From: CAZFER01 sp964517495
GTDB lineage: Bacteria; Hinthialibacterota; Hinthialibacteria; Hinthialibacterales; Hinthialibacteraceae
DNA: 47,909 nucleotides
Assembly (NCBI GenBank): GCA_964517495.1
Contig: CAZFER010000049.1
Span: forward strand, 1-47,909
Reading direction: 5' to 3'
The notes under the pieces were generated by a model. That model was not told where the DNA came from. It ran no database searches and saw only the letters and a list, made by a program, of their open reading frames with translations. Below are positions 17,050 through 27,087 of this stretch, piece after piece; positions within the stretch are counted from its first letter, which is position 1, and every line of letters begins with the position of its first letter. Both the position numbers and the translations under genes were made by a program.

Positions 17050-18825
17050 TCATTCAGGGAACGGCGTTCCCGGTTTCATCACAAAAACTTCAACCCGGTC
17101 AATCCAAACATTGGTGGTGGATTCTTTTCCGCCGACAAGCTGAATAAAGGGGTTAATCGTATCTCCGGTATCCGGTTTCAGCAATGCCATGATGTAATCT
17201 TCCTGCTCAACATATTGGGCAGATGAGACATTTTGTGAATACGCCAAGGAGCCATCAAAATTTTGTTGAGTAAATAATGATCCCTTTAACGCTCCGATAA
17301 ATAAAGATGCACCAGGCCCACTGGCGCGAACCTTGGCCCGGATTAAGGCAGGATGTCCACCGGTATTGATTGGATTGTTGGTTAGCAAAAAGGTTAGTTC
17401 ATCCTGACGCAATATAACAAATAGTCCTTGCATATCCTTCGAGGTAGGGAATTGTTTTTCGGTAAAATCGAGGGAAATGGTTGTGCCGGGTGTGGCGCCG
17501 GAAAAACCCCCTTCAAGTTCCGCCCAACCGTTGGCATTCAATGATGCTTCACCAAATTCAAATACCGCATCAGGTTGAACCGGCCCGGCGACAGGTGTGG
17601 GAGTATCAATGGGTTGAGGTGGCAATGTCGGTGTTGGAATAGAAGATTTTGTGGGGGTGGCGGTGTTTGTCGCAGTGGGCTGGGGTACGGGAGTACCAGG
17701 CTGTTTGGTTGCAGTAGCAAGCAATGGTGGGGTTTTTGTTGGTGTGGGGGTGATGGTCGGCGTGGGGGTTGAGGTTGGCAGAATGGGTGTGGAGGTGGGC
17801 CTGATTTCCCCCTTGGGGCCGTGTTCATATACCGCGAGTTTGTTGTCTTCCGCCACATAAACATAACCGTTATAGGCAATCACATCGAAGGCATGGTTCT
17901 CGCCTTCCACCTTGCCGTCCAATATCACGCTGGGATTACTAAGCTGCTCGAAATCAATCACTTTCATTCCACCGGGCACCCGGGGATCAAAGACACTGGT
18001 GGAGCGTTTGGCAAAAACGGCTACATAGGCGAATTTTTGACGGAGAGAAATTTTGAACATTTCATGGGCATTAAATAATCGTACGGTGCTGTTGGGTAAT
18101 AACACCGGCTTATCGGGATCACTGATGTCATAAAACGACAAGCCCCAAAAGCCTTCGGCTACCCCTAAAATATCACCATCGATATCCAAACCATTGTTGA
18201 AATCATTTAGGCTTTCCACTCGATTAATGAGGGTGATGCTTTCTGGATTGGATATGTTTAGAACAGTGATCGAGGTCCAGGTGGCAACATACAGGCGATG
18301 CCCAACTGAAATCATATCGGACACAATATCATCGGTGTCTATCCCTCCCACAATAATAGGTTCATCCTTTTCAGACACCTGGATGGCGCTGATCCCAGAA
18401 TTGGCAAAACCGGCGTAAACAATATCACCAACAGCGTGAACCGCCTGAATCTGTTGATCTCCCGTTCCGGCATGGCGCTCGAACAAAACCTGTGGAGTGG
18501 TGGGATCGGTGATATCGACGATGATTAAATTCGGTTCCTGTTCATCAGTGGCATCCAGGCCAATGATGGCTAAATTGCCGCTGGTGGTTAGGCTGTTTAC
18601 GCTATCGGAAACGTCGAATTCACTTAATTTTTGTGGATTGGCACTGTCGCTAATATCAAAGATAGCGACCGAACGTGAACCGCCGGTTAATAGCAATGGG
18701 TCATTAAGATGAAGGGCGACGGCGGGTGCATCCACACGTACGATTGGATCGATGGGGGTTTGGGCATTCACCCACATCGTTAATCCAAACATGAGCATTA
18801 ACAATAGACTAATTTTTCGTAACAT
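17050..18825 (-). CDS. Secreted LVIVD-repeat propeller protein with Thr/Pro linker and C-terminal domain
   Basis: 591 residues from the ATG at 18825, which has GGGGAGG seven bases upstream and a clean signal peptide (MLRKISLLLMLMFGL...VNA). Residues ~25-345 contain LVIVD-type repeats (VAIFDISDSANP, LIIVDITDPTTP, ITVLNISNPES, LSFYDISDPDKP), a surface beta-propeller family with no fixed enzymatic role. Residues ~350-435 are a Thr/Pro linker (STPTPTITPTPTKTPP and similar). The last ~150 residues resemble a beta-sandwich, possibly carbohydrate-binding, but were not recognised. It lies 37 nt upstream of the sialidase-like gene and is probably co-transcribed with it. Confidence 0.75.
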   Translation of the reverse strand: MLRKISLLLMLMFGLTMWVNAQTPIDPIVRVDAPAVALHLNDPLLLTGGSRSVAIFDISDSANPQKLSEFDVSDSVNSLTTSGNLAIIGLDATDEQEPNLIIVDITDPTTPQVLFERHAGTGDQQIQAVHAVGDIVYAGFANSGISAIQVSEKDEPIIVGGIDTDDIVSDMISVGHRLYVATWTSITVLNISNPESITLINRVESLNDFNNGLDIDGDILGVAEGFWGLSFYDISDPDKPVLLPNSTVRLFNAHEMFKISLRQKFAYVAVFAKRSTSVFDPRVPGGMKVIDFEQLSNPSVILDGKVEGENHAFDVIAYNGYVYVAEDNKLAVYEHGPKGEIRPTSTPILPTSTPTPTITPTPTKTPPLLATATKQPGTPVPQPTATNTATPTKSSIPTPTLPPQPIDTPTPVAGPVQPDAVFEFGEASLNANGWAELEGGFSGATPGTTISLDFTEKQFPTSKDMQGLFVILRQDELTFLLTNNPINTGGHPALIRAKVRASGPGASLFIGALKGSLFTQQNFDGSLAYSQNVSSAQYVEQEDYIMALLKPDTGDTINPFIQLVGGKESTTNVWIDRVEVFVMKPGTPFPE

Positions 18826-18919
18826 GTTCATTCCTCCCCTTTTTATGAATTCCATTTTGGCGAATAAGAATAAATGATTATATTTCAATTTAATTTGTTT
18901 AGTCATATAGACCAGGATA

Positions 18920-18939
18920 GACACAGAGGTCTACCCCTA
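18920..18939. repeat. Dispersed 20-nt repeat, copy 1
   Basis: GACACAGAGGTCTACCCCTA here and GACACATAGGTCAACCCCTA at 35168-35187 agree at 18 of 20 positions. Both are intergenic, in front of minus-strand secreted-protein genes. Looks like a fragment of a dispersed intergenic repeat. Confidence 0.5.
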
Positions 18940-18972
18940 CAATTGTTGATTAAATTGTATGATCGATCCAGG

Positions 18973-19512
18973 TTATGAGTTTAATTTTTTTTCCTTTAAT
19001 TTTTCTATTTCATCAAAAGGCAGTGGGATTTGCTCGCCTTCTTTAACACCATGATTTTCAAACCATCCCTGATTCATTTCCAATGCATATTGGCATCTTT
19101 GCAGAGCTCGATAATGCTCGGTTGGATCAAATGGGCCGCGATGGGGTTTCATTTTCTCGATATTGCTTATCGTACCATCCTCTCTAATAAACGCGATAGA
19201 GAGGGGGATTTTGGTGTTTTTCATCCAAAACGATAAATATTCTGGCCGTTCGAAAACAAAGAGCATTCCATGATTTTCCGGCATGGATTCGCGATACATC
19301 AAGCCCTGGCTTCGTTCCGGTTGGGTGATGGCCACTTCAATCTCAACCGGCTGCCCGGCCAATTCGAGAGTGATCGTCTGCAAAGGCCCCAAGGCATGAG
19401 GAGGTAAATTGGAATTTTCAGGTTTTGAACGATTGCATCCTGTGATTAACATCACCATTATTCCTATCCACCCAATTGATAGATGAAACAAAGATTGTTT
19501 GTATTGATGCAT
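18973..19512 (-). CDS. DUF192 lipoprotein
   Basis: 179 residues. The N-terminus has a hydrophobic segment ending MLITGCNRS, a lipobox with Cys near residue 26, so it is probably a lipoprotein. The DUF192 fold follows: ITQPERSQGLMYRESMP, GMLFVFERPEYLSFWMKNT and the LEMNQGWFENHGVKEGE ending are strongly conserved in the family. Biochemical role of DUF192 is not established. The ATG is one base beyond the stop of the CgeB-like gene, so the two are translationally linked. Confidence 0.88.
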   Translation of the reverse strand: MHQYKQSLFHLSIGWIGIMVMLITGCNRSKPENSNLPPHALGPLQTITLELAGQPVEIEVAITQPERSQGLMYRESMPENHGMLFVFERPEYLSFWMKNTKIPLSIAFIREDGTISNIEKMKPHRGPFDPTEHYRALQRCQYALEMNQGWFENHGVKEGEQIPLPFDEIEKLKEKKLNS

Positions 19513-19513
19513 T

Positions 19514-21352
19514 TCACATTATTTCCTCTAATATTTTCTGTATTCGATGCCGATAGGTGGCGTTATTCAAAACGTATTGCTGGCCTTCTCTGGCGATTTG
19601 CTCACGTTCATCACCATGCTGGAGGTAATAATGTACTTTTTCCATCATTTCATCCTTTGTGTGAAACATCGCCAGGTGACGGCCATCCTCAAACTCATCT
19701 TCCAATATAGGACGATATTCTGTTAATAGGAATCCGCCTGCCGCTAGCACATCGTAGACTCGTGGGTTGCTTGAATTAATGCATTGTACGTGAAAGATGT
19801 TGATATTGATGAGAGTATGATAATAGACTGAGGGTAAATCCTCTAAATAGCGGGGCGTTTGTTGGCTGTAGCACTCGGTGAGTTCATCCGCCCATTCCTG
19901 ATTCCCCCACTCGATCCCACCATAGGCAACAAGTCCATGTGGTTTTAAAGGTTTTAAATAGCGTAGGCGTCTTAAGTATGTGGCTCGTTCTTCAAGATAT
20001 AAAACCACAAATCCACTATAAGGCAGCCGGTCATGACCGGGTGAGTTATTATATCGCTCTTCCAATGAGATGGATGGATCGGCTAGATGAGTTTCTACAA
20101 TGTCATCCAGGATCGTCACGAATTCAGGATCTTTGCGATTCCAATAATCGCGAACGGCTTGAAATCGTTGAGCGGCCAGCGCACCAACAAATCCAATATT
20201 TGGTCCCTGACGCTGTGGCCATGTTGATTCAGGCTGGCACTCGTCAAGAGGTTTAATTCCTGCCGCGGTGGGCAAATAAATTCCCTTTTTACCCGATAAT
20301 TGTTCCAAATAGGGTAAATAGGTTGGATCGAAGGAAAAATAGGCGTCTGTGGCGAGCAATTCCTCTTTGGTGGTTTGTACTCGTTTTGGACTGTCCAAGA
20401 ACCATAAGAGTTTCTTGATCGGGAAGTTGTGCAAATGTTGAACCCCTTCTGGAGAGAGGGTATTGCGATTCATCCAAAGCAGTACATCGGGGAAATTTTC
20501 TCTGACATAAACCAGCCAAACATAAGGATTAATAAATCGCAGTAAGCGCTGGTTGCCTTCATAGCGTCCAGTCTGGCAGCCTTCCTCTTCAAAGGCATTG
20601 GAAATCGAGTTGGCCAGGTAATCATGCTCAGGTTCAACCAGCAATACCTTGGTTTTGTGCGCTGGATTGTTCTGTATTGCAGAATAATGATCCTTCAGCT
20701 CGCCCATATATTGTTGGGCGGCGCCGTGAACGGTTTGGGCCAATTCGTTCAAAATCGGCTGGAGGGTTTGCATGATGCGTTTTAATTGAGAGCCCCAAAC
20801 TGATCCACCGATTACAGAAAGGGGCGTGAGAATAGCCACTGGATTTGATTTAAAGAAATCAACAATGGCCTGAACCGAGTTGTTATTTAAGAGGAGGATA
20901 GTGCGGTCTGATCGTAGTACATCCGTCCAGTCGTAAATCCATAAGGACTGAAAAAACAGATTTATCCGGTCTTCAACGATTAACATGCGCTGGGCCGTTC
21001 GGCCTTTTCTTAAGTTGGGGTACAGGGTGAAGGGAACATACCCCAAACCCGGCCGAACAATAAGAAAAAGTCTTTGTTTTTCCCAGCCAATGCTTTTTAT
21101 TGAATGTTCCGCCGCGTTCCAGGGATTATCAGGGCCGTGAACCCATATGTCACATTCATCCAATTCTCTATCGACATTCTGGATGATTGAATCTTTGATG
21201 CGGCATATATAGGTGTGATTATTTGCTTTGATGATTTCGTATTCCGAGTCGGTCAATGACTGAGAGGTCAGCAGGGGAAGATGTTGAGGGTAAATTTCTT
21301 CAATAATAGTAAGATTTCTTTTGTAAAGCGAATCGTTGAGTTCGGGTTTCAT
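19514..21352 (-). CDS. CgeB/YkvP-like glycosyltransferase (DUF3880 type)
   Basis: 612 residues. Residues ~230-400 carry the DUF3880-like Rossmann region (TKVLLVEPEHDYLANSIS, then LLWMNRNTLSPEGVQHL and KKLLWFLDSPKR). Residues ~400-612 form the glycosyltransferase-like domain with IGFVGALAAQR and a C-terminal run SSNPRVYDVLAAGGFLLTEY, the CgeB family signature for sugar-nucleotide binding. The first ~200 residues are unassigned, with a hydrophobic stretch near 175-190. CgeB-like proteins modify spore or flagellar surfaces with sugars; the acceptor here is unknown. Coupled to DUF192 downstream. No clear Shine-Dalgarno at the ATG. Confidence 0.75.
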   Translation of the reverse strand: MKPELNDSLYKRNLTIIEEIYPQHLPLLTSQSLTDSEYEIIKANNHTYICRIKDSIIQNVDRELDECDIWVHGPDNPWNAAEHSIKSIGWEKQRLFLIVRPGLGYVPFTLYPNLRKGRTAQRMLIVEDRINLFFQSLWIYDWTDVLRSDRTILLLNNNSVQAIVDFFKSNPVAILTPLSVIGGSVWGSQLKRIMQTLQPILNELAQTVHGAAQQYMGELKDHYSAIQNNPAHKTKVLLVEPEHDYLANSISNAFEEEGCQTGRYEGNQRLLRFINPYVWLVYVRENFPDVLLWMNRNTLSPEGVQHLHNFPIKKLLWFLDSPKRVQTTKEELLATDAYFSFDPTYLPYLEQLSGKKGIYLPTAAGIKPLDECQPESTWPQRQGPNIGFVGALAAQRFQAVRDYWNRKDPEFVTILDDIVETHLADPSISLEERYNNSPGHDRLPYSGFVVLYLEERATYLRRLRYLKPLKPHGLVAYGGIEWGNQEWADELTECYSQQTPRYLEDLPSVYYHTLININIFHVQCINSSNPRVYDVLAAGGFLLTEYRPILEDEFEDGRHLAMFHTKDEMMEKVHYYLQHGDEREQIAREGQQYVLNNATYRHRIQKILEEIM

Positions 21353-21483
21353 ATGTGTTTTTATTATATCCTTATATCTTCTTCAAATTGCCGGCACAAT
21401 GTGGTTATGGGCATCCTCTTTAATTTATGCTATTCTTTTTTTTGAAACACTACACTTACTCTTTTAGGGAAAAAGAGGAAAAA

Positions 21484-22416
21484 ATGCAAGAGAAACTGAC
21501 AAAGTTATTTATAATTTGTTTTATTCTTTTTTCTTCATGTACCGCTATTTGCCAGTCACAGGCCGCGGAAAATGAGGAGGAAGTGACGGTTTGCAAGACC
21601 CAGGAAGACATCAAAAAAGCCAAAGCACGGGGAGATTTGTTTCTCAAAGTCGGTAGCGAATACAGTGCACGGTATTTTGTCCGGGTTGGTATGGAATACA
21701 AAGGGCCGTTTCGCTCATTGAAATCCGCTAAAAAAGTACTGGAACTTTATAGAGAGGAAGCCAAAAAAAGTGGAGCCAATCTTGAAAATTATATGGGCAG
21801 TGAGGTGGTTCATAATCCCCGCCTGTTGGTTTTTCCCTTTGTTGAAGTATCACCTCAACAAGAGTTAATGTTCAGCGTTCCAGGCGGGAAAGTAGAAAAT
21901 GCTTCCAAGATCATGATTCATCCTGAACCATTTCTCTTTGAAGAAGTTAACTTCGGCCGAATATATTTAGGAAAACGGGGTTATTTTTTCGCCGTCACTG
22001 GTGAGATGATTTCACGGGCAGTGGTTGATCCACCCACATCCACCCTTAAATTTTGGATTGGTGCTGCTGTTATAGGCGCTGAAGGTAAAGTACTGTGGAG
22101 AAATTATGGAGAGGTTAATAACGATTTATCATTCAAAAATATCGAGAGTTTGAAAACCACCAATGAAAAACCTGAATTCGTCATAGTTTTTATGATGGCG
22201 GAGGGGAAAATGAAGGAGATGCTTCGTCCGATGGCCTCCATTCCCGAAATGGACGTCTCGCCTTATGAGTACCATATTCTCGCGTCAGCAGCGTTGGAAA
22301 TTGGTCCAAATTGGTTCCCCCCGATAGAACCGACGGTTCAATCGGAATACCAAAAAGCGCTGAAGGACTATGAAAAAAAGCATCTCGAAGACCGATTCAA
22401 GAAAAAATCACCTTAA
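21484..22416 (+). CDS. Exported protein of unknown function
   Basis: 310 residues from the ATG at 21484, which has GAGG six bases upstream and opens directly into a signal peptide (MQEKLTKLFIICFILFSSC...). A Cys at the end of the hydrophobic segment (FSSCTA) could make it a lipoprotein. After a short acidic stretch, residues ~35-95 are Lys-rich and resemble an SPOR-like segment (RYFVRVGMEYKGPFRSLKSA), and the remainder is mixed alpha/beta ending in a charged helix. No family recognised. Only 12 nt separate its stop from that of the convergent 1093-residue gene. Confidence 0.6.
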   Translation: MQEKLTKLFIICFILFSSCTAICQSQAAENEEEVTVCKTQEDIKKAKARGDLFLKVGSEYSARYFVRVGMEYKGPFRSLKSAKKVLELYREEAKKSGANLENYMGSEVVHNPRLLVFPFVEVSPQQELMFSVPGGKVENASKIMIHPEPFLFEEVNFGRIYLGKRGYFFAVTGEMISRAVVDPPTSTLKFWIGAAVIGAEGKVLWRNYGEVNNDLSFKNIESLKTTNEKPEFVIVFMMAEGKMKEMLRPMASIPEMDVSPYEYHILASAALEIGPNWFPPIEPTVQSEYQKALKDYEKKHLEDRFKKKSP

Positions 22417-22428
22417 GCTTATGATATC

Positions 22429-25400
22429 TTATGCCGCGGCGGTTTGGGTACGGCTGAGCAGTTCTTTCAGGCGGGCACATAGCATTACAGGAGTGGATTC
22501 ACCGTCTGAGCGATCTTTTCCTTTTAAAACCAGCCGTGCTTTGGCTATTTCCAATGATTCAATTGTAAATCGGAGCGGCAGCGTAATCTGACTCACATGC
22601 TTTCCGGAAAACACACCATTATCATCTCGTGAAAACACCTGCAAGCGGCGTTCTGAATTATGTGCATCGCCATCTAACATAAAGCAGCGGTTGGCATCGG
22701 CATACATGAACATCTCCTCATCCCGATAAGGCATTTTGGCGATGGGGTGCCAATGGAAACCATTCGGCGAATTTTGATGCATCCCGTAAATCCATATGTT
22801 TTCCTCATCCTCCTTGGGCACACCGGCGACCAAGGTTTCTGGACCATTTGAGACGCATAATATTTTATTATCCTTTAATCCTTGAGGGTAAACATTCTGC
22901 CAGCGTTTAATATATTTCTTGTTGCATGACGTTATCCATGTACTTACCCCATCCTTAATTTTCGATGTAATCAACAGGTGTCCATCGATTAATTTGAGTT
23001 TTTCGATGTCATTGAGCTTTTTAGGCAGTTTTAACCTGGGGCTATCTACATTGTCTTTTAAAGAGTAAGCATGGCTTGTCAAACGTCCATACTTACTTTT
23101 ACCAGCCATATAAAGATTATTCTCATCCATGGCCATGCGAGCGCTTCTCAAGTTTAGGTGGGGGGATTTATGCTTAATGCTTAATGCTTCTTCTGATTCA
23201 AGTGTGGTTGAATCCAGGAACAAATCAAAAAAGGAATCCATTTCCGCTTGGAAAACTTCACCTTTTTTATTTAAGCTGATGAGTTTATCTTCGTGAAAAT
23301 AGACATCCAATATGTCATGATCAAAATAGCAAATCCCTTCCCATCCTTTTGAAGGATGTGATAAGACTTCAGAAACCACTTTTTTCCATGATATTCCGAC
23401 CAGCTGCTCAGAGGGAGAATGGCTATTCACACCATCTGCGTCGGCATCGATTGGTTCATCTTCCTTATTATCTTTCTTTCTTTTTCGATACCAGAACATG
23501 GAAATAATGAATAAGACCAAAACCGGCAGCCACTTTTTGGTGTTATTCGATTTGCTTTGATAAGTCTTGGTTGTAGACAATAAAGCTGATTCAGCGGTGG
23601 GATGTTGAATCACTGGCCCACCCAGCGGGCCAGCAGCACCTCCCGAACTTTTTAATCCGCCTATCCCGCCGGGAATTCCTCCCGAGGGAGAAGACCAGGG
23701 AGGTTCGCCTGAATAAGAAGACGGAGTGGGTTCATTCTGATGATTTAACGCCCTTACTCTATCCTCAACCAATTCAGTGCGATTCGAAGGCCACTCCGGC
23801 TGCCCGGATGAACCTCCCTGTTCCTCTCCCCCGGGAGTCATCAAGAGGTGAGGCGATGTATTTTTAGATGTCGTTTGTTCTGGTGTATTGCTCCCCTCAT
23901 TGCCAGGTGATGAAGGTTTTCCTTCAGTTGATTTCGTTTTTTTATCATCTTCAGTAGTTGTTTTTTTATTCCCAGTTTCAGAAGGTTGTGATGGTTTTTC
24001 GCTTTCGTCAGCGTCTCCAACCTTCTCATTACTCTCATCTTCCATTGTTTGAGGTTTAGTGTTTTTATTACCCTTGCGTGAAGACGCAGACCGTTTGGAT
24101 ACTGGATTTTGAGTTTTCTTAATGCGTGGCTGGTTTGGTGAATTTAAGCCTGCTGATGAAGAACCACTTGGCTGAGAGGAAAGATGAGGGGAGGGTGAAG
24201 ATTGATTTGCTCCAGAATTAGGAGCTGATGATGGAGCATTTTGAGCAGCTGGTTGTGAATTCGGCTGACTCTGGCCTGAGGGACTAGTGGGTGGACTAGC
24301 ATTTTCACCTGGAGTTTTGGAATCCGGATTATTGTTTTGGGATGGTGATTGATTGCTTGATGGAGAAACATCTGGAGTTGGATTCGAATTTTGAGGGGAT
24401 TGATTATCATCCTGGCTCGAATTCTGATTGGATAAAGATTGAGTGTTATTTGGATTTTGCGTTTGGTTATCATCTTCATCTTGGTTTGATTGGTTAAGGG
24501 AAGATATTGGATCGGTTATTGTACCTCCATTAGAACTCGCAACTGGAGAAGTGGAAGTGTTGTTATTGGTGGAAGATTCATCATTTGAAGCACGACTCGA
24601 TGCGTTATTCTGACTGTTTGCCTGAGCTGCGGCAGGTTCATCAGTGGTTTTGGGGGAGTTTGGTGTTTTTTTTTGCTCGATGTTATTGGTTGATGCATCC
24701 TCATCAGTAATTTGAGTTGGGTTAATATTGGAAGAAAATGGAGTTCTTCCCCCCGATGCTGTTCCACCGGTGCCCTGCAAAAATGAAGGCTTACCGCGAG
24801 CGCTTTTATCCCCATCGCCTTCAAACATATAGGTCAACTGAATATCAGGCGGCCAGGCTTCATCTCTTTTTTGCTCGCCCGTTGAGACCAGGTGATATTG
24901 CAAAAAGCGAGCATTTTTGTGAAGTTCAATTGATTCACCCGTTTTAAAGTCACTCCACGCTCCATACGCTGTTTTGGCGTTTAAGCCAGGCCGGTACCGG
25001 AGTTTGACCCCTTTGTTATTCCCATAGTTCCAACGTAAAGCCAATAGTTTCCCCGGCTTTTTAATATCGAAATCACCATACAGTTCAAAATCATGAGTCT
25101 GTTGGGAATCGATAGATCCAACTATGGCACTTGTTTCAGTTGGTGGGATGGGTATTCCTTCATGCCATTCAATATCACTTCCCCCTCCTATGAATGAACC
25201 ATTTACTTTGATAAATTGTTCCGATTTAGGATCATTAATGATTAACAGGGGGTTGCTGTCTTTATCAATACGGAAGGCTTCAATGTGATTTTTGATCGAT
25301 TTGCCGTGCATTCTCCAATTAGGCTGCTTTCCCTCGATCGATGTTGAATAAAGCATCCAATTTCCATCATTCGCGACAAATATCCATATTCGGCCATGGG

Positions 25401-25710
25401 TTATATTCGGGCTCGAGTATTGATCGCCTTTAGGGTACTGTCCCCAAGGCAGCCATTCATCATCCGATTGAGTTAACATTCGCTTGTTAATTGATGGGAT
25501 TTTCTCAGAATGAGTAATGGAAAATTGCCAAACTGGCGTGGTGAGAATATGTGGTTTTAGTTCGCTGGATGGATTATTGATTGATAAGGAGGAATTACCC
25601 CAGGATAACGAGTAATGTTGGGGAAGGTAATGACGAGCTTTGAATACCTCTGCGTCCACAGGGATGGAAAGAAAGCCGATATAAAAAAGTATTGGCGTTA
25701 CGGTCTTCAT
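22429..25710 (-). CDS. Large single-pass membrane protein with ~400-residue disordered linker
   Basis: 1093 residues, not assignable to a known family. A signal peptide (about 1-20, ending PVDA) is followed by an extracytoplasmic beta-rich region (about 20-300), a very long Ser/Asn/Pro/Gln/Gly linker (about 305-700) with no stable fold expected, one membrane helix (WLPVLVLFIISMFWY, about 727-742) with a positive stop-transfer RKRKK, and a 345-residue cytoplasmic C-terminus whose repeated strands (for example NNLYMAGKSKYGRLTSHAYSL) resemble a beta-propeller. The layout suggests a sensor or tether joining an outside domain to a cytoplasmic one. Base use of the linker is repetitive but the frame is unbroken. 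Confidence 0.65.
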   Translation of the reverse strand: MKTVTPILFYIGFLSIPVDAEVFKARHYLPQHYSLSWGNSSLSINNPSSELKPHILTTPVWQFSITHSEKIPSINKRMLTQSDDEWLPWGQYPKGDQYSSPNITHGRIWIFVANDGNWMLYSTSIEGKQPNWRMHGKSIKNHIEAFRIDKDSNPLLIINDPKSEQFIKVNGSFIGGGSDIEWHEGIPIPPTETSAIVGSIDSQQTHDFELYGDFDIKKPGKLLALRWNYGNNKGVKLRYRPGLNAKTAYGAWSDFKTGESIELHKNARFLQYHLVSTGEQKRDEAWPPDIQLTYMFEGDGDKSARGKPSFLQGTGGTASGGRTPFSSNINPTQITDEDASTNNIEQKKTPNSPKTTDEPAAAQANSQNNASSRASNDESSTNNNTSTSPVASSNGGTITDPISSLNQSNQDEDDNQTQNPNNTQSLSNQNSSQDDNQSPQNSNPTPDVSPSSNQSPSQNNNPDSKTPGENASPPTSPSGQSQPNSQPAAQNAPSSAPNSGANQSSPSPHLSSQPSGSSSAGLNSPNQPRIKKTQNPVSKRSASSRKGNKNTKPQTMEDESNEKVGDADESEKPSQPSETGNKKTTTEDDKKTKSTEGKPSSPGNEGSNTPEQTTSKNTSPHLLMTPGGEEQGGSSGQPEWPSNRTELVEDRVRALNHQNEPTPSSYSGEPPWSSPSGGIPGGIGGLKSSGGAAGPLGGPVIQHPTAESALLSTTKTYQSKSNNTKKWLPVLVLFIISMFWYRKRKKDNKEDEPIDADADGVNSHSPSEQLVGISWKKVVSEVLSHPSKGWEGICYFDHDILDVYFHEDKLISLNKKGEVFQAEMDSFFDLFLDSTTLESEEALSIKHKSPHLNLRSARMAMDENNLYMAGKSKYGRLTSHAYSLKDNVDSPRLKLPKKLNDIEKLKLIDGHLLITSKIKDGVSTWITSCNKKYIKRWQNVYPQGLKDNKILCVSNGPETLVAGVPKEDEENIWIYGMHQNSPNGFHWHPIAKMPYRDEEMFMYADANRCFMLDGDAHNSERRLQVFSRDDNGVFSGKHVSQITLPLRFTIESLEIAKARLVLKGKDRSDGESTPVMLCARLKELLSRTQTAAA

Positions 25711-25908
25711 TCCAATCCCTAAACTCCCTTTTAGGTTCGTGGATCAGCCCGGATGAATCATATTAATATCCATTATAGCAAGAAATGTTCTATTTTGTCT
25801 CATTTTTTGAAGATTTTATAATATACTTAAATAAAAGCACTTATACTCTTTAAAAATCTCTGCGAAGTTATTGAATTGCATTTATTTTATCAATAAGATA
25901 ACTCATTA

Positions 25909-27036
25909 TTATCGTTTTGATAATTTCGAAATATCCACCAACACATCCACCCAGGTTGGTTCGCTCTTATCTTTCTTTGACCGCAGGTCTTTTACCATAG
26001 AATTCAATGAAGGCTCAAAATACGATGCCATCACCAGCATATCATAGCCTTCCATTGGATCCCACGGCTTACCTGGTTTATAGTAAGGATCTCCAGATTC
26101 CCAGCGTCTGCGGTCGAGGTCCACTTTGGTGTTAACCCATTCAGCGTGCACTTTTTCACCCCTTATATAGGGTAAAACATACTCTACACACTTTTTGAGC
26201 GATGCTCCGGAGTCGGTTTTCTGTTCGTATATATTGATGTTTTTAACCCGTAAAAGATGGGCGATTTTCAAAATGTTTTTGATACAACTCACATTGTAAT
26301 GCATGGCGTCACGGCGGTGTAAATCGCGTGTGGTGCCATCCGGATACAATGCGCCATTTAAGATCTCATTCACCTTACGCATAATAAAAGGCTGCCACTC
26401 AGGGTGATCAACGACGAGTGATGCCATGATGATCATCTTCAGCCGTTTACCATGCCGGTTGGATGACCCCTTGCCAGTCCATTTGTCCTTCTGCTGTTTT
26501 CCTAATTCCGTAATCCAATTGGTGACAACTTCCTGTTGTTGCTGATTCAATAAATTTTGGAGCACATCATACGCGTAGATACAAATATTAAGCTTATTAT
26601 CGTTGACATCGTTGCCTGTGGGTTTGTAGGTCTTTGTCCATGCTAGCAGGAACGATTTTGCTTTCTCCGCATACAGTTGGTCCTTGGACATCACATACGC
26701 CCAGATCATTGCCCGCAAATCGAGCATATCCTGTAAGTGTTTAGCTGACCGGATACGTTCAGGGTGGTTGCTGACATGTCCCTCGTATACAATTTGAGGA
26801 AGGGGGGAAGCTTGTTTATCCAACGCGGCGTCAGCCCGCTGCCGCAGTGATTCGAAGGCTTTTTTTATATCCTCTTTATGCCTGTTTTTAAACAAAATTT
26901 CGCGTTCATCAGCCGTTAACCAAATGGTGGGTGGAACATCGAATTCCACATAAACCTGTTCGGATGCTGCTTTCGCATCCAAAGCAGATGCGGAATGAAC
27001 AAACATAAAACAGGCCAATACTACCAAAATATTCAT
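25909..27036 (-). CDS. Secreted alginate-lyase-superfamily enzyme (PL38-like)
   Basis: 375 residues with a signal peptide (first ~18, ending SASA). The (alpha/alpha) toroid expected for alginate lyase/PL38 is indicated by DLRAMIWAYVMSKDQ, the SSNRHGKRLKMI segment in place of the NNH motif, and LYPDGTTRDLHRRDAMHYN, which resembles the conserved DG...DxxxRDAxHY of PL38 and related uronate lyases. Likely cleaves a uronic-acid-containing polysaccharide by beta-elimination in the periplasm or outside. AGGAG lies six bases before the ATG. Substrate is inferred at family level only. Directly upstream lies the repeat cluster and assembly gap. Confidence 0.7.
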   Translation of the reverse strand: MNILVVLACFMFVHSASALDAKAASEQVYVEFDVPPTIWLTADEREILFKNRHKEDIKKAFESLRQRADAALDKQASPLPQIVYEGHVSNHPERIRSAKHLQDMLDLRAMIWAYVMSKDQLYAEKAKSFLLAWTKTYKPTGNDVNDNKLNICIYAYDVLQNLLNQQQQEVVTNWITELGKQQKDKWTGKGSSNRHGKRLKMIIMASLVVDHPEWQPFIMRKVNEILNGALYPDGTTRDLHRRDAMHYNVSCIKNILKIAHLLRVKNINIYEQKTDSGASLKKCVEYVLPYIRGEKVHAEWVNTKVDLDRRRWESGDPYYKPGKPWDPMEGYDMLVMASYFEPSLNSMVKDLRSKKDKSEPTWVDVLVDISKLSKR

Positions 27037-27087
27037 TCAAAACTCCTCTTCAAAAATTTCTTATATTAATTGAGAGTGTGCGCTAAT

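Noticed and set aside
24144..24824. Open frames of 111 and 102 residues overlapping the disordered linker of the 1093-residue protein
   Set aside because: They are alternate frames of a low-complexity repeat; the main frame has signal peptide and membrane helix.
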